A DNA stretch of 64,000 nt, taken from the NCBI RefSeq assembly GCF_031085175.1, contig NZ_JAVHUY010000001.1:62001-126000 (forward strand), read 5' to 3'. The position numbers and the translations under genes were made by a program. The stretch's first letter is position 1; every line of letters starts with the position of its first letter. Under the pieces are notes generated by a model. The model saw nothing but the letters and a program-made list of their open reading frames with translations. It did not search any database and had not been told where the DNA came from. Origin of the DNA: Phytohabitans maris (GTDB taxonomy: Bacteria > Actinomycetota > Actinomycetes > Mycobacteriales > Micromonosporaceae). Positions 7,527 through 16,267 of this stretch are shown here, one piece after another.

Positions 7527-9217
7527 CGGGGCAGGACCCAGATCGGGTTGCCGTAGAACCACAGGTCCAGCCACGGGTCGGCGTCGCCGAGCACGTCCAT
7601 GGCGGGTCCGGCCGGGTCGACGGCGGCACCCATGAGGCCGGGGGCGCTGCGCTTGCCGTCGGTGCCCCGGACGCGCACGTAGAACGGCTCGTCGACGCGG
7701 CCGAACGTGTACCGGAACGAGGCCTTGCCCGTGCCCTTGTCGACCTCGAACGACTTGACCACCTTGGTGTTCGGGGCGGTGAACGCGTCCCGGTCGGCGA
7801 CCGGGCCGGTCACCGATCCGGCGATCACGTCGACCCGGGCCAGCACCGGCACGAACTGCGCCCAGTTCGGCCCGTTCGCCAGGTCGATGTCGATGGTGAG
7901 GTCGACCCTGGTGCCCCGCTTGACCTTGAGCACGCCGCCGAGCGGGGTGCCGCCGTCCGGCCCCGAGTCGCCGGCCGCGCGGACGCGGACGTCCAGGCCG
8001 CTGATGAGGCCGCCGTGGTCGACCCAGACCCGGCCGGCGCGGAGGCCGTTCATGACCGCGCGGTACCCGAACGCGGTCGTACCCACGTGCGTGCGGCTGT
8101 ACTGGCCGGGCCAGTAGTCGCCGGCCTCGGCGAGCAGCGTGCCGTACACCGGGTCGTTGTACTTGCCGTTGAGGTCGAAGTTGCTGTCCGGGCCCCGGGT
8201 CGCCACGTCGAGGTAGTTGACGTGCGAGTCCGAGTTGGCGCTGATCCACCACGCCTTGCCCTCGGCGAGCAGGCTGTCCCAGAGGCCGCCGACCGTGGAG
8301 GTCATCCAGTCGAAGCCGCCCCAGGTGCGGTAGCTCTCCAGCGGGTACGCGGGGAACGAGGCGGAGGAGGGGCTGCCCTCGTAGAAGCCGCGACCGCCCG
8401 CGTTGCCGCCGGGCAGGCCGGCCGCCTGGTGGCCGGGCGCACCCTCGAAGCCCACGGCCACGGTCGGGTCGGCGTCCCGCCAGGCCCGGATCTCGTGCGG
8501 CGAGTCGACGCCCCGGCGGGCCGGGTGGTTGGCGAGGAAGAGCGCGCCCTCGACCCGGCGGGCACGCACGGCCTCGCCGAGGAACTTGATGCCGGCGACG
8601 GCCAGCGCCTCGTTTTCCGGCGTCGGGGTGCCGGCGTTCTTGACCGTGCCGTCGTACGCGTTTTCGAACTCCTTCAGCACCGCCACCTCGTTCGGTCCGG
8701 GGTGGACGAAGACGGTGCCGTGCTCGGCGGCCGGGATGTTCCACTCCAGGCCCTGGAAGACCAGCAGGTCCTTCAGCTCCTTGCGGGTGGCGACGATGTC
8801 CGGGTTCACCTTCTCCACGCCGATCTTGGCGTGGGCCACGCTGCCGTGGTCGGTGATGACCATCCAGTCCAGGCCGTACGCCCGCGCGTGGCGGGCCTGG
8901 TCCACCACCCGGTACATGGCATCCGAGCTGTACTGGGTGTGGATGTGGTGGTCGCCGGCGAGCCAGAGGAAGCCGCCCTTCTCGTTGTGGTCGCCGCCGG
9001 GGCCGTGATCGTGGTCGTCGCTGTGCGCGTGCGCCGCGCCCGGTGTCGCGAGGACGCTCGCCGCCGCGCCGGCGCCGAGAAGGCCGGCGCCGCGCAGGAA
9101 ACCGCGCCGCGAGACGTCCGCGGGCGAAAGCTCACCGTCCGGGATGGACAGGTCGAGAGCCTCGGGTACGTCGGCGGGCTGCCCGCCGAGATCGTGATGG
9201 TGGTGGCCGTGGCCCAT
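7523..9217 (-). CDS. Tat-exported PHP-domain phosphoesterase
   Basis: A 564-residue protein whose N-terminus carries a histidine run (M-G-H-G-H-H-H-H) about 30 residues before a twin-arginine motif S-R-R-G-F-L (37-42) and a hydrophobic segment ending near A-H-A-H (62-65). The mature part has the PHP metal motifs L-A-G-D-H-H-I-H-T-Q-Y-S-S-D and M-V-I-T-D-H-G-S near 87-126, then further His/Glu ligands, and a C-terminal beta-rich region. PHP proteins are multi-metal phosphoesterases related to histidinol phosphatase and the polymerase PHP domain; the substrate is not evident. The ATG at 9215-9217 has a GAGGAG ribosome site. It is coupled downstream to a 167-residue hypothetical protein. Confidence 0.85.
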   Translation of the reverse strand: MGHGHHHHDLGGQPADVPEALDLSIPDGELSPADVSRRGFLRGAGLLGAGAAASVLATPGAAHAHSDDHDHGPGGDHNEKGGFLWLAGDHHIHTQYSSDAMYRVVDQARHARAYGLDWMVITDHGSVAHAKIGVEKVNPDIVATRKELKDLLVFQGLEWNIPAAEHGTVFVHPGPNEVAVLKEFENAYDGTVKNAGTPTPENEALAVAGIKFLGEAVRARRVEGALFLANHPARRGVDSPHEIRAWRDADPTVAVGFEGAPGHQAAGLPGGNAGGRGFYEGSPSSASFPAYPLESYRTWGGFDWMTSTVGGLWDSLLAEGKAWWISANSDSHVNYLDVATRGPDSNFDLNGKYNDPVYGTLLAEAGDYWPGQYSRTHVGTTAFGYRAVMNGLRAGRVWVDHGGLISGLDVRVRAAGDSGPDGGTPLGGVLKVKRGTRVDLTIDIDLANGPNWAQFVPVLARVDVIAGSVTGPVADRDAFTAPNTKVVKSFEVDKGTGKASFRYTFGRVDEPFYVRVRGTDGKRSAPGLMGAAVDPAGPAMDVLGDADPWLDLWFYGNPIWVLPR

Positions 9218-9334
9218 GCGATTACTCCTCGTGTTACGCGATGATCCAGGGCTCAATCTCGTCCCCATCGGCGAACAGGAGGTGGCGTGGTGGCTGCTGT
9301 CATGCGAACATGCGCAGCCCGGCATGGTTGGCGC

Positions 9335-10084
9335 TCAGGTGGCGAAACCGGTCCAAAGGGCGGCCACGGAAAGTACCACCGCGCCGGCCACGAGCGCCGC
9401 GTCGGCGGTTCCGAAGCGCTGTGTGCGCGCCCGGCTGCGCGGACCGCCCCGGTCGAAGCCGCGCGCGTCCATCGCCACCGCCAGCCGGGTACCTCGCCGG
9501 ATCGCGCCGACGAGCAGGCCGAAGGCGGTCGAGACGAAGATCCGCGCGGCGGCGAACGGGTTGCGCCCAGCGTCCACGCCACGGGCCCGCCGGGCGAGGC
9601 GGAGCAGCTGCCACTCCTGGCCGAGCAGTGGCACCAGCCGAAACGCGGCGAGCGCGCCGATCGCGAACCGGTACGGCGCCCGCACGTTCTGCACGAGCGC
9701 GTCGGCGAGGTCGGTCGGGTCGGTGGAGGCGAAGACGAGTACCCCGGGCAGCGCGATCGCGATCACCCGCAGCGCCAGCCCGAGCGCGCCGTTCAGCACG
9801 CTCGTCGTGACCTCGACCGGCCCGGCCTGGAAGACGGTGTCGCCGGTGCGCTCGGCGGCGAAGAGCACCATGGTCACCGCGACACCGGCGGCGCTGACCA
9901 GCAGCGGCCAGGCGCGGCGGGCGAGCGTGCGGTAGCCGACGCCGAAGAGCGGCACCAGCGCCAGCTCGATCGCGATGGCCACGGCCGGCGGCACCGGGTC
10001 GAGCGTGGTGACCAGCGCGACGGTGAAGACCAGCGCGGCGGCCACCTTGGCGACCGGGTTGCGGCGCGCGAGCACGGCCCTCAC
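9335..10084 (-). CDS. ykoC: ECF transporter transmembrane T component (YkoC/CbiQ type)
   Basis: The energy-coupling-factor transmembrane scaffold (249 residues). It has several hydrophobic helices and the characteristic coupling motif pair in the cytoplasmic helices, A-R-R-A-R-G-V-D-A-G and A-M-D-A-R-G-F, corresponding to the A-R-G motifs that contact the two ATPases in EcfT/CbiQ. Translation starts at GTG 10084 overlapping the ATPase stop (GTGA). It is the last gene of the riboswitch-led operon S-AA-T. Together the three should form a complete thiamine-precursor importer. Confidence 0.88.
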   Translation of the reverse strand: MRAVLARRNPVAKVAAALVFTVALVTTLDPVPPAVAIAIELALVPLFGVGYRTLARRAWPLLVSAAGVAVTMVLFAAERTGDTVFQAGPVEVTTSVLNGALGLALRVIAIALPGVLVFASTDPTDLADALVQNVRAPYRFAIGALAAFRLVPLLGQEWQLLRLARRARGVDAGRNPFAAARIFVSTAFGLLVGAIRRGTRLAVAMDARGFDRGGPRSRARTQRFGTADAALVAGAVVLSVAALWTGFAT

Positions 10085-11478
10085 AGCGTCTCCTGGTTTG
10101 CGCGCAGGTGCACCGTCCGGTCGGCCAGCGCGGCCACGAAGTCGGGGTCGTGCGTGACCGTGACGATGCCGCGCCCCTCGTCGCGCAGGCCGGCGAGGAG
10201 ATCGACCAGCTCGACCCAGGTGCGCCGGTCCTGCCCGAACGTCGGCTCGTCCAGGACCAGCAGCGCCGGTGCTGCGGCCAGCGCCGTCGCCACGCTCAGC
10301 CTGCGCGCCTCGCCACCGGAGAGGGTGTACGGGTTGGCGGCGGCGAGCCGGTCCAGCCGCAGCCGGGACAGCAGCCCGTCTACTGTGGACCTGACCGCAC
10401 CGTCGGGCATCCCGGTGCGGCGCGGGCCGAGCGCCAGCTCGTCGTACACCGTGGACGTCACGAACTGGTGCTCCGGGTCCTGGAAGACCGAGCCGATCCG
10501 GCGGGCCAGTGCCGGCGCCCGCCACCGGTGCGGGGGAGTGGCCGCGTCGGGACCGGCGAGTGCGGCGGTGGCGGCGATCCGACCACCGTCCGGCTTGAGG
10601 AGCCCGCCGAGCAGCAGCGCCAGGGTGGACTTGCCCGAGCCGTTCGGGCCGAGGATGGCCAGGGACTCGCCCTCGCGTACCAGAAGATCGACGGCGGCCA
10701 GCCGATCCCGGATGGTGGCCTTTTCGGCGGTGAGCAGCGCCTCGCCCGGCGGCGCGCAAGCGTGCCGGGGCTCCACCGGACGGCCCGGCACCCACACGCC
10801 TTCGGCGACCAGGCGGTCACCCTGCGTGGCGAAGATTTCGTCCGGCGGGCCGTCGGCCCGGACGCCGCCCCCAGGCTCCAGGACGACCACCCGGTCGACC
10901 AGGGGGAGTGCCTCGGCGACCCGGTGTTCGACCAGGACGGTGGTGGTGCCGGGGTCGAGGGCCTCGCGGAGCGCACCGCGGACGAGACCGGCGCCGGCCG
11001 GGTCGAGGTTGGCGGTGGGCTCGTCGAGCAGCAGCACGTCGGGGCGGAGGGCGAGCGCGCCGGCCAGCGCGAGCCGCTGCTGCTCGCCGCCGGAGAGGGC
11101 GGCGGTGGAGCGGTCCCGGCCGTAGGGGAAGCCGACCCGGGCCAGCGCGCCGTCCACTCTGGACCAGATCGCGGCGGGCGGCACGGCGTGGTTTTCCAGC
11201 CCGAACGCCACGTCGTCGCCGGCCCGGGCCATCACGATCTGCGTCTCCGGGTCCTGGAACACGATGCCGACCCGCCCGTCGACCTCGACCGTGCCCTCCC
11301 GCTCGCCGGAGTCGGCGGCGAGCAAGCCGGCGAGCGCGGCCAGCAGCGTGCTCTTGCCGGCGCCGGACGCGCCCAGCAGCAGCACCCGCTCGCCGCGCTC
11401 CACCCGCAGGTCGAGCCCCCGGACCGCCCAGGCCTTGCGTCCGGCGTGCCGCCAGCCGAAGCCTTTGGCCCGGATCAC
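10081..11478 (-). CDS. ykoD: double ATPase subunit of ECF thiamine-precursor transporter (YkoD type)
   Basis: Two ABC ATPase domains fused in one 465-residue chain, equivalent to EcfA1-EcfA2. Domain 1 (about residues 1-215) has Walker A G-A-S-G-A-G-K-S-T, Q-loop F-Q-D-P-E-T-Q, signature L-S-G-G-E-Q-Q-R-L and Walker B V-L-L-L-D-E-P-T. Domain 2 (about 245-465) has G-P-N-G-S-G-K-S-T, F-Q-D-P-E-H-Q, L-S-G-G-E-A-R-R-L and L-L-V-L-D-E-P-T. Both sites look catalytically intact. The start is GTG 11478, overlapping the stop of the S-component gene (GTGA); the open frame further upstream is antisense noise. The fused arrangement is that of B. subtilis YkoD. Confidence 0.92.
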   Translation of the reverse strand: MIRAKGFGWRHAGRKAWAVRGLDLRVERGERVLLLGASGAGKSTLLAALAGLLAADSGEREGTVEVDGRVGIVFQDPETQIVMARAGDDVAFGLENHAVPPAAIWSRVDGALARVGFPYGRDRSTAALSGGEQQRLALAGALALRPDVLLLDEPTANLDPAGAGLVRGALREALDPGTTTVLVEHRVAEALPLVDRVVVLEPGGGVRADGPPDEIFATQGDRLVAEGVWVPGRPVEPRHACAPPGEALLTAEKATIRDRLAAVDLLVREGESLAILGPNGSGKSTLALLLGGLLKPDGGRIAATAALAGPDAATPPHRWRAPALARRIGSVFQDPEHQFVTSTVYDELALGPRRTGMPDGAVRSTVDGLLSRLRLDRLAAANPYTLSGGEARRLSVATALAAAPALLVLDEPTFGQDRRTWVELVDLLAGLRDEGRGIVTVTHDPDFVAALADRTVHLRANQETL

Positions 11479-12047
11479 ACCGGAACGCGTTCGCGGCCCG
11501 CGGGGAAGCGGTCGAGCACGCCGGTCTGGGCCAGCGCCCGGGTCAGCAGCCAGCCGCCGACGCCGGCGATGACCGCGGAGCTGAGCACCAGCAGGGCGGC
11601 GTACGCCCACTTCCAGGCGGCGCTCGTGTCGGGGTAGTAGTTGATCACGTCGAGCAGGGTGGCCGCGCCGCCGGCCAGCGCCCCGCCCACGATCGCGGTC
11701 GGCAGGCGCCAGCTCCGGTAGCCGGTCGCGGCGAACGCGAACTCGCCCGCGACGCCCTGGAACAGCCCGTACAGCAGGGTCACCAGGCCCCACGGCGAGC
11801 CGAAGAACGTCGACACGGTCGCCGCCACGAACTCGGTGAAGATGCCCGCGCCGGGCTTGCGGATCACCAGCGGGCCGAGCACGGCCGGAACCAGCCAGAT
11901 GCCGTAGATGAGCGCCCGGCCGGGCAGCGGGATCGCGTTTGCCGGGCCGTCCCAGAGCAGGCCCCAGGCCCAGAAGATGACGCCGAACGCCACGCCCAGC
12001 ACGGCCGCGACCACGACGTCGACCGTGCGCCAGCGGTTGTTGTTCAT
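11475..12047 (-). CDS. ykoE: ECF transporter substrate-binding S component (YkoE type)
   Basis: A 190-residue membrane protein with about five to six helices, opening N-R-W-R-T-V-D-V-V-V-A-A-V-L-G-V and containing F-F-G-S-P-W-G and a G-Y-R-S-W-R loop. This matches the YkoE family, S components for hydroxymethylpyrimidine/thiamine uptake. The strong support is the TPP riboswitch in its leader. ATG 12045-12047 lies 8 bases after GGGAGG. It is the first gene of the operon and overlaps the ATPase gene by four bases. Confidence 0.9.
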   Translation of the reverse strand: MNNNRWRTVDVVVAAVLGVAFGVIFWAWGLLWDGPANAIPLPGRALIYGIWLVPAVLGPLVIRKPGAGIFTEFVAATVSTFFGSPWGLVTLLYGLFQGVAGEFAFAATGYRSWRLPTAIVGGALAGGAATLLDVINYYPDTSAAWKWAYAALLVLSSAVIAGVGGWLLTRALAQTGVLDRFPAGRERVPV

Positions 12048-12110
12048 ATGAAAACCTCCCAGTCCTCGCGAACCAGGAGAAGACGCACGCCGGATGCCGG
12101 CGAGCCTGAG

Positions 12111-12207
<97 letters not shown>

Positions 12208-12274
12208 TTGTTTCCCGTCACGTTAACACCGGCTACCCTTGGTCGGCCTGCGTCAGTGAAGGGAATTACCTGCT

Positions 12275-13309
12275 GTGACGACCGCAGAGCGCGCGACCGA
12301 TCAACGGGCGGAGACTGCGCCATCGCCTCCCGAGGATCCGCCCCGCCGCCGGCTTTTGGGTGACCGGGTGGGTTCGGTCGAGATCCTGGCGGTGCTGCTC
12401 GTCCTGCTCGTGCTCTTCCGGGGGCCCGTCGCCGACGCCATCTCCGACCCGCGCCTGCAGACCTGGACCACCGTCTTCGTGTCGGTGATGGTGCAGGCGG
12501 TGCCGTTCCTGGTCTTCGGCGTCGTGCTTTCGGCCATCATCGCCGTGTACGTGCCCCGCTCGTTCTGGGCCCGGGCGCTGCCCCGCCACCCCGCCCTCGC
12601 CGTACCGGTGGCGAGCTGCGCCGGCGTGGTGCTGCCCGGCTGCGAGTGCGGCGCCGTACCGATCGCCGGCTCGCTGATCCGCCGCGGCGTGACACCCGCC
12701 GCCGCCCTCGCCTTCCTGCTCGCCGCCCCGGCGATCAACCCGATCGTGCTGGCCGCCACGGCCGTCGCGTTTCCCAACAACCCGGAGATGGTGGTCGCCC
12801 GCGGCGTGGCCAGCCTGGTCGTCGCCATGATCATGGGTTGGCTCTGGCTCCGCCTCGGCAAGGCCGAGTGGATCCGGCTGCCGCACCGGCCCGACCTCGA
12901 CGGCATGCCAAAGGGGCGGGCCTTCTGGGCCTCGGTACGGCACGACGTCGTGCACGCCGGCGGCTTCCTCGTGCTGGGCGCGATGGCCGCCGCCACCATC
13001 AACGTGGTGGTGCCCGAGCGCTGGCTGCAGACCCTCGCCGACAACCCGGTGCTCTCGGTGATCGCGCTCGCCGTCCTCGCCGTGCTGCTGTCGATCTGTT
13101 CGGAGGCAGACGCGTTCGTGGCCGCCTCGCTCTCCCAGTTCTCGCTCACGTCGCGGCTGGTCTTCCTGGTCGTCGGCCCGATGGTCGACCTCAAGCTCAT
13201 CTCGATGCAGGCCGGCGTCTTCGGCCGCCGGTTCGCGTTCCGATTCGCCCCGGCGACGTTCGCGATCTGCGTCCTCGCCGGCGTAGCCGTAGGGGCGGTG
13301 ATTCTGTGA
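12275..13309 (+). CDS. YraQ/ArsP_1-type permease (DUF318)
   Basis: A 344-residue membrane protein with about eight helices. The family motif V-L-P-G-C-E-C-G-A-V-P-I-A-G carries the conserved cysteines, followed by G-V-T-P-A-A-A-L-A-F-L-L-A-A-P-A-I-N-P. This is the permease family PF03773, which includes ArsP organoarsenical exporters, but the actinobacterial version paired with a TIGR03943 protein has no proven substrate. The start is GTG 12275. The cytosolic N-terminus is charged and low-complexity. It runs 116 bp ahead of its usual partner at 13425, on the same strand. Confidence 0.85.
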   Translation: MTTAERATDQRAETAPSPPEDPPRRRLLGDRVGSVEILAVLLVLLVLFRGPVADAISDPRLQTWTTVFVSVMVQAVPFLVFGVVLSAIIAVYVPRSFWARALPRHPALAVPVASCAGVVLPGCECGAVPIAGSLIRRGVTPAAALAFLLAAPAINPIVLAATAVAFPNNPEMVVARGVASLVVAMIMGWLWLRLGKAEWIRLPHRPDLDGMPKGRAFWASVRHDVVHAGGFLVLGAMAAATINVVVPERWLQTLADNPVLSVIALAVLAVLLSICSEADAFVAASLSQFSLTSRLVFLVVGPMVDLKLISMQAGVFGRRFAFRFAPATFAICVLAGVAVGAVIL

Positions 13310-13424
13310 GGGAGCGAGTTGGCGCGGCGGCGTCTGGACGGAGCTGCCCCGCCGACGTAGTCGGGGTTTCGGGGTGGCGGACGTCGCCTTCAGCGCCGCA
13401 CGAGCGAGCGAACCAGGAGGCTCT

Positions 13425-14174
13425 GTGAACCGGCAGGCGCAGGCCGTGGTGATGCTGCTGTTCGGGGGAGCGATCGTCCGGGCGAGCGTGACCGACATGT
13501 ACCTGCGGTACGTGAAGGAGTCGCTCCGGCCGTTCCTGATCGCGGCCGGGCTGGTGCTGATCGCGGCCGCGGTGATGACGCTCGTGCACGAGGTGCTCCG
13601 CCCGCGTGCCCGCGCCGGCGGCGACGACGCCGAGCCCGCCGACCACGGCCACGACCACGGTGACGGCAAGCCGCACCGCGAGCCCTGGGTGGCCTGGCTG
13701 CTCATCCTGCCGGTGCTGGGGCTGCTGCTGGTCGCCCCGCCGGCCCTCGGGTCGTACGCGGCGGGCCAGGCCGGCACCGCCCTCTCCAGCCAGCAGGCTT
13801 CCGACTACCCGCCGCTCCCGCCCGGCGACCCCGCGAAGATCAGCGTGCTCGACTACGCCTCCCGGGCGGTCTTCGACAAGGGCGTCTCGCTCGGCGACCG
13901 CACCGTGCAGCTGACCGGCTTCATCGCGCAGGGGCCCAACGGCGAGCCGATCCTGGCCCGGATCATCCTGAGCTGCTGCGCGGCCGACGGGCGCCCGATC
14001 AAGCTCGGCATGTCCGGCAACGCGCCGGCCGGGCTGGCCAGCGACACCTGGGTCGAGGTGGTCGGCAAGTACACCGACCGGACCGTCACCGACCCGGTCA
14101 ACGAGGAGACCATCCCGTACATCGAGGTCGAGACCTGGACCCAGATCGACCCGCCCAAGCAGCAGTATGAGTGA
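13425..14174 (+). CDS. TIGR03943 family putative permease subunit
   Basis: A 249-residue protein with two N-terminal membrane helices (about residues 5-25 and 35-55), a His/Asp-rich linker (D-H-G-H-D-H-G-D), a third helix near 90-110 and a soluble C-terminal domain of about 130 residues that contains L-S-C-C-A-A-D-G-R-P. Proteins of this type (DUF1980) are normally encoded next to the YraQ-like permease and are presumed to form its partner subunit. The His-rich linker and Cys pair suggest metal contact. GTG 13425 has an AGGAGG site 5 bp upstream, which decides the start. The stop overlaps the SIS gene by eight bases. Confidence 0.85.
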   Translation: MNRQAQAVVMLLFGGAIVRASVTDMYLRYVKESLRPFLIAAGLVLIAAAVMTLVHEVLRPRARAGGDDAEPADHGHDHGDGKPHREPWVAWLLILPVLGLLLVAPPALGSYAAGQAGTALSSQQASDYPPLPPGDPAKISVLDYASRAVFDKGVSLGDRTVQLTGFIAQGPNGEPILARIILSCCAADGRPIKLGMSGNAPAGLASDTWVEVVGKYTDRTVTDPVNEETIPYIEVETWTQIDPPKQQYE

Positions 14175-14919
14175 ACTGAGCGCGGACGGCTTCCTGCGCG
14201 TCGTCACCGGCACCGTCGAGCGCGTCTCGGCGAGCCAGCGGGAGGGGGTCCTGCGCGCCGCCGACCTGGTCGTCGCGGCGCTGCGGGCCGGCGGGGTGGT
14301 GCAGGCGTTCGGCAGCGGGCACTCCGAGGCGTTCGCGATGGAGGTCGCGGGGCGGGCCGGCGGGCTCGTGCCCACCAACCGCATCGCGCTGCGCGACCTG
14401 GTGCTCTTCGGCGGCGAGCCGGCGAGCGTGCTCGGGCCGATGCTGGAACGCGACCCGTCGGTGGCCCACCGGCTCTACGCGCTGGCCCCGATCCAGCCCG
14501 CCGACGTCTTCGTCATGTCGTCCAACTCCGGCGTCAACGGGTCCATCGTGGAGTTCGCCACGCTGGTCAAGGGGCGCGGGCACGGGTTGATCGCGGTCAC
14601 CTCGCTGGCCCACTCGGCCGGCGTCGACTCGCGGCACCCGTCCGGGCGCAAACTCTCCGACATCGCCGACGTGGTGCTGGACAACGGCGCCCCGTACGGC
14701 GACGCCACCCTGGCGCTACCCGGCGGCGGCGCGGTCGGCGCGATCTCCTCGATCACCGCCGCGCTGCTCGCCCAGCAGGTGACGGTCGAGGTCGTACGCC
14801 GCATGGTCGAGGCGGGTGAGGCGCCCCCGGTCTACCTCTCCGCCAACGTCCCCGGCGGCGACGAGCACAACCACGAGCTCGAAGCCCGGTACGCCGGCCG
14901 CCTCCGCCGCGGCGCCTGA
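14167..14919 (+). CDS. SIS-domain sugar isomerase-like protein
   Basis: A soluble 250-residue phosphosugar-binding protein. The SIS fold is marked by V-V-Q-A-F-G-S-G-H-S-E-A-F-A and V-F-V-M-S-S-N-S-G-V-N-G-S-I-V-E, the two Ser-rich loops that bind phosphosugars, and it resembles the UPF0309/MurQ-like group. The exact substrate (an amino-sugar phosphate is usual) cannot be named. It overlaps the preceding TIGR03943 gene by eight bases, so it is likely co-translated with the permease pair. Confidence 0.85.
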   Translation: MSELSADGFLRVVTGTVERVSASQREGVLRAADLVVAALRAGGVVQAFGSGHSEAFAMEVAGRAGGLVPTNRIALRDLVLFGGEPASVLGPMLERDPSVAHRLYALAPIQPADVFVMSSNSGVNGSIVEFATLVKGRGHGLIAVTSLAHSAGVDSRHPSGRKLSDIADVVLDNGAPYGDATLALPGGGAVGAISSITAALLAQQVTVEVVRRMVEAGEAPPVYLSANVPGGDEHNHELEARYAGRLRRGA

Positions 14920-14934
14920 TCCCGAAATCAGGGC

Positions 14935-15450
14935 TCACCACGTGAACATGCCAAGCTCCATCGCACGGACCAGCGCCCGACAGCGCTCCAGGGAACTGGG
15001 CCAGTCGCGCGCCTGTGACACCTTCAACCGCTGGTACAGCAGATCCTTCGCGATTCGGCCCAACGCGCGGCAAGCTCGGACATGCGAGTGCGGCCTGCGA
15101 TGTCGGCTATGTCCGCACCGAGAAGGCGGATCTTCGGCCGGGCCGAACGGCATGAGATCGACATCCCCGCTCACCACCCGGTACCGGATCCCGGTGTCCC
15201 CAGCCAAGGGGAGGGTTTCGGTCAGCTCCTCGCACGCCCGCCAGTTCGCGACCGCCAACCCGAGGTCGATGTCGGTCGTGGCCCGGAGCGGGAATTCGTG
15301 TCCCAGCGCGCTCTGCAGGACGTCACGGCAACGCGCGCCGACGACCATCACGTCGTCCGCGCCCGGTCGCGTCGACTTCGCCAACAGTTCGGTGACCACG
15401 ACGTCGACCAAGTCAAGCTGAGCGGGATCACATTTCGTCGGGTCGAGCAT
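14935..15450 (-). pseudogene. AbiEii-type nucleotidyltransferase toxin remnant
   Basis: The first ~105 codons read as an intact nucleotidyltransferase N-terminus (M-L-D-P-T-K-C-D, then R-A-T-T-D-I-D-L-G-L with the D-x-D metal motif, then V-D-L-M-P-F-G-P). Homologues continue for another ~150 residues. Here the sequence jumps to a piece resembling the family C-terminus that is itself split between two frames: L-L-G-A-D-I-A-D-I-A-G-R-T-R-M-S-E-L-A-A-R-W in one and K-D-L-L-Y-Q-R-L-K-V in another. The simplest reading is an internal deletion plus a frameshift. It overlaps the antitoxin-like remnant upstream by 23 bp, the normal AbiEi-AbiEii order. Confidence 0.7.
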
Positions 15451-16145
15451 GATGTGCCCTCCAAGCCCGGCCGACCTCGCTGAGACGGGCGTCTCCGCTG
15501 GCCATGAGGTCGGCGTAGACGAGTGGCCACGGGGCGTTGCGCCCCTTTGTCGAGGGTCCTTCCTCGTCGCGAAGCGGCGAGACCCAGAACGCGCGATATC
15601 GGCCCCCTTGGCGGACTCGCTGCTGAGATAGACGGGCTGGTCGGGGTCCGGTCTACTGACGGGCCTGGACGGGTCGCCGGAATAGGTGGCGATCTCAAGC
15701 CGCCGCCCCAGCCCGGTCAGGTATGCGGCGGCCCAGTAATCGAGAAGCTCGTCGGTCCGATCCAACCTCTTCGACGCCGGGTCGAGGAAGCCGGACTGCT
15801 GGAGCTGCGCCAAGGCGTCGTGCGCCTGACCCACGGATACGCCGGCGGCGTGGGCGACCTCGCGGACCTTGCCAGCCGCGAGTGAGGCTGCGCTTCGCGA
15901 GGTCACCCGGCCACCGATGACCAGGAGAGGATGGGGGGCCTGGGCGCCGCAACGCGCACCACGGAAGTGAGGGTCAGCTCTTTCACGAGCACCGCGTAAC
16001 GCGCGCTGGCACCCGCTCGCGACAGCGTGGCGATCGCGTCGACGTGCTGGGCCCGACGTTTCGGAGACTCGATTTCGAGATCGATGCCGAACTCGCGCAG
16101 GCGCTCCCGCGCGACCTCGATCAGATGATCTGCGGCGATGCTCAT
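15428..16145 (-). pseudogene. AbiEi-type antitoxin/transcription factor remnant
   Basis: Coding signal persists through three frames. Frame one starts at ATG 16145 (M-S-I-A-A-D-H-L-I-E-V-A). A switch near 15.93 kb gives L-L-V-I-G-G-R-V-T-S-R-S-A-A-S-L and a winged-helix-like V-R-E-V-A-H-A-A-G-V-S-V-G-Q-A-H. Another switch near 15.6 kb gives N-A-P-W-P-L-V-Y-A-D-L-M-A-S-G-D-A-R-L before TGA at 15428-15430. Joined, these pieces match the layout of AbiEi antitoxins of type IV toxin-antitoxin systems. At least two frameshifts, or one deletion and one frameshift, make it inactive unless the sequence has errors. Confidence 0.7.
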
Positions 16146-16162
16146 GACGTGACTCCACCTGT

Positions 16163-16196
16163 GTTCAGGTTTGGACTCCGTTCATGAGAACTGAAC
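16163..16196. promoter_or_regulatory. inverted repeat upstream of the AbiE-like remnant
   Basis: GTTCAG (16163-16168) and CTGAAC (16191-16196) flank a nested palindrome GTTCATGAGAAC (16180-16191), all within 55 bp before the antitoxin-like start. Intact AbiEi proteins repress their own promoter through inverted repeats, so this may be the fossil operator. Assignment by position only. Confidence 0.35.
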
Positions 16197-16267
16197 GTCT
16201 CCAAAAATTGAACAGCGCCTGAGCCGCCGGGGTTTGATCTTGGGGCGAGCGGGGCACTGACGGCGGC

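Noticed and set aside
12266-13777. Minus-strand open frame opposite the YraQ-like permease
   Set aside because: It is highly charged, has no motifs and mirrors a multi-helix membrane protein.
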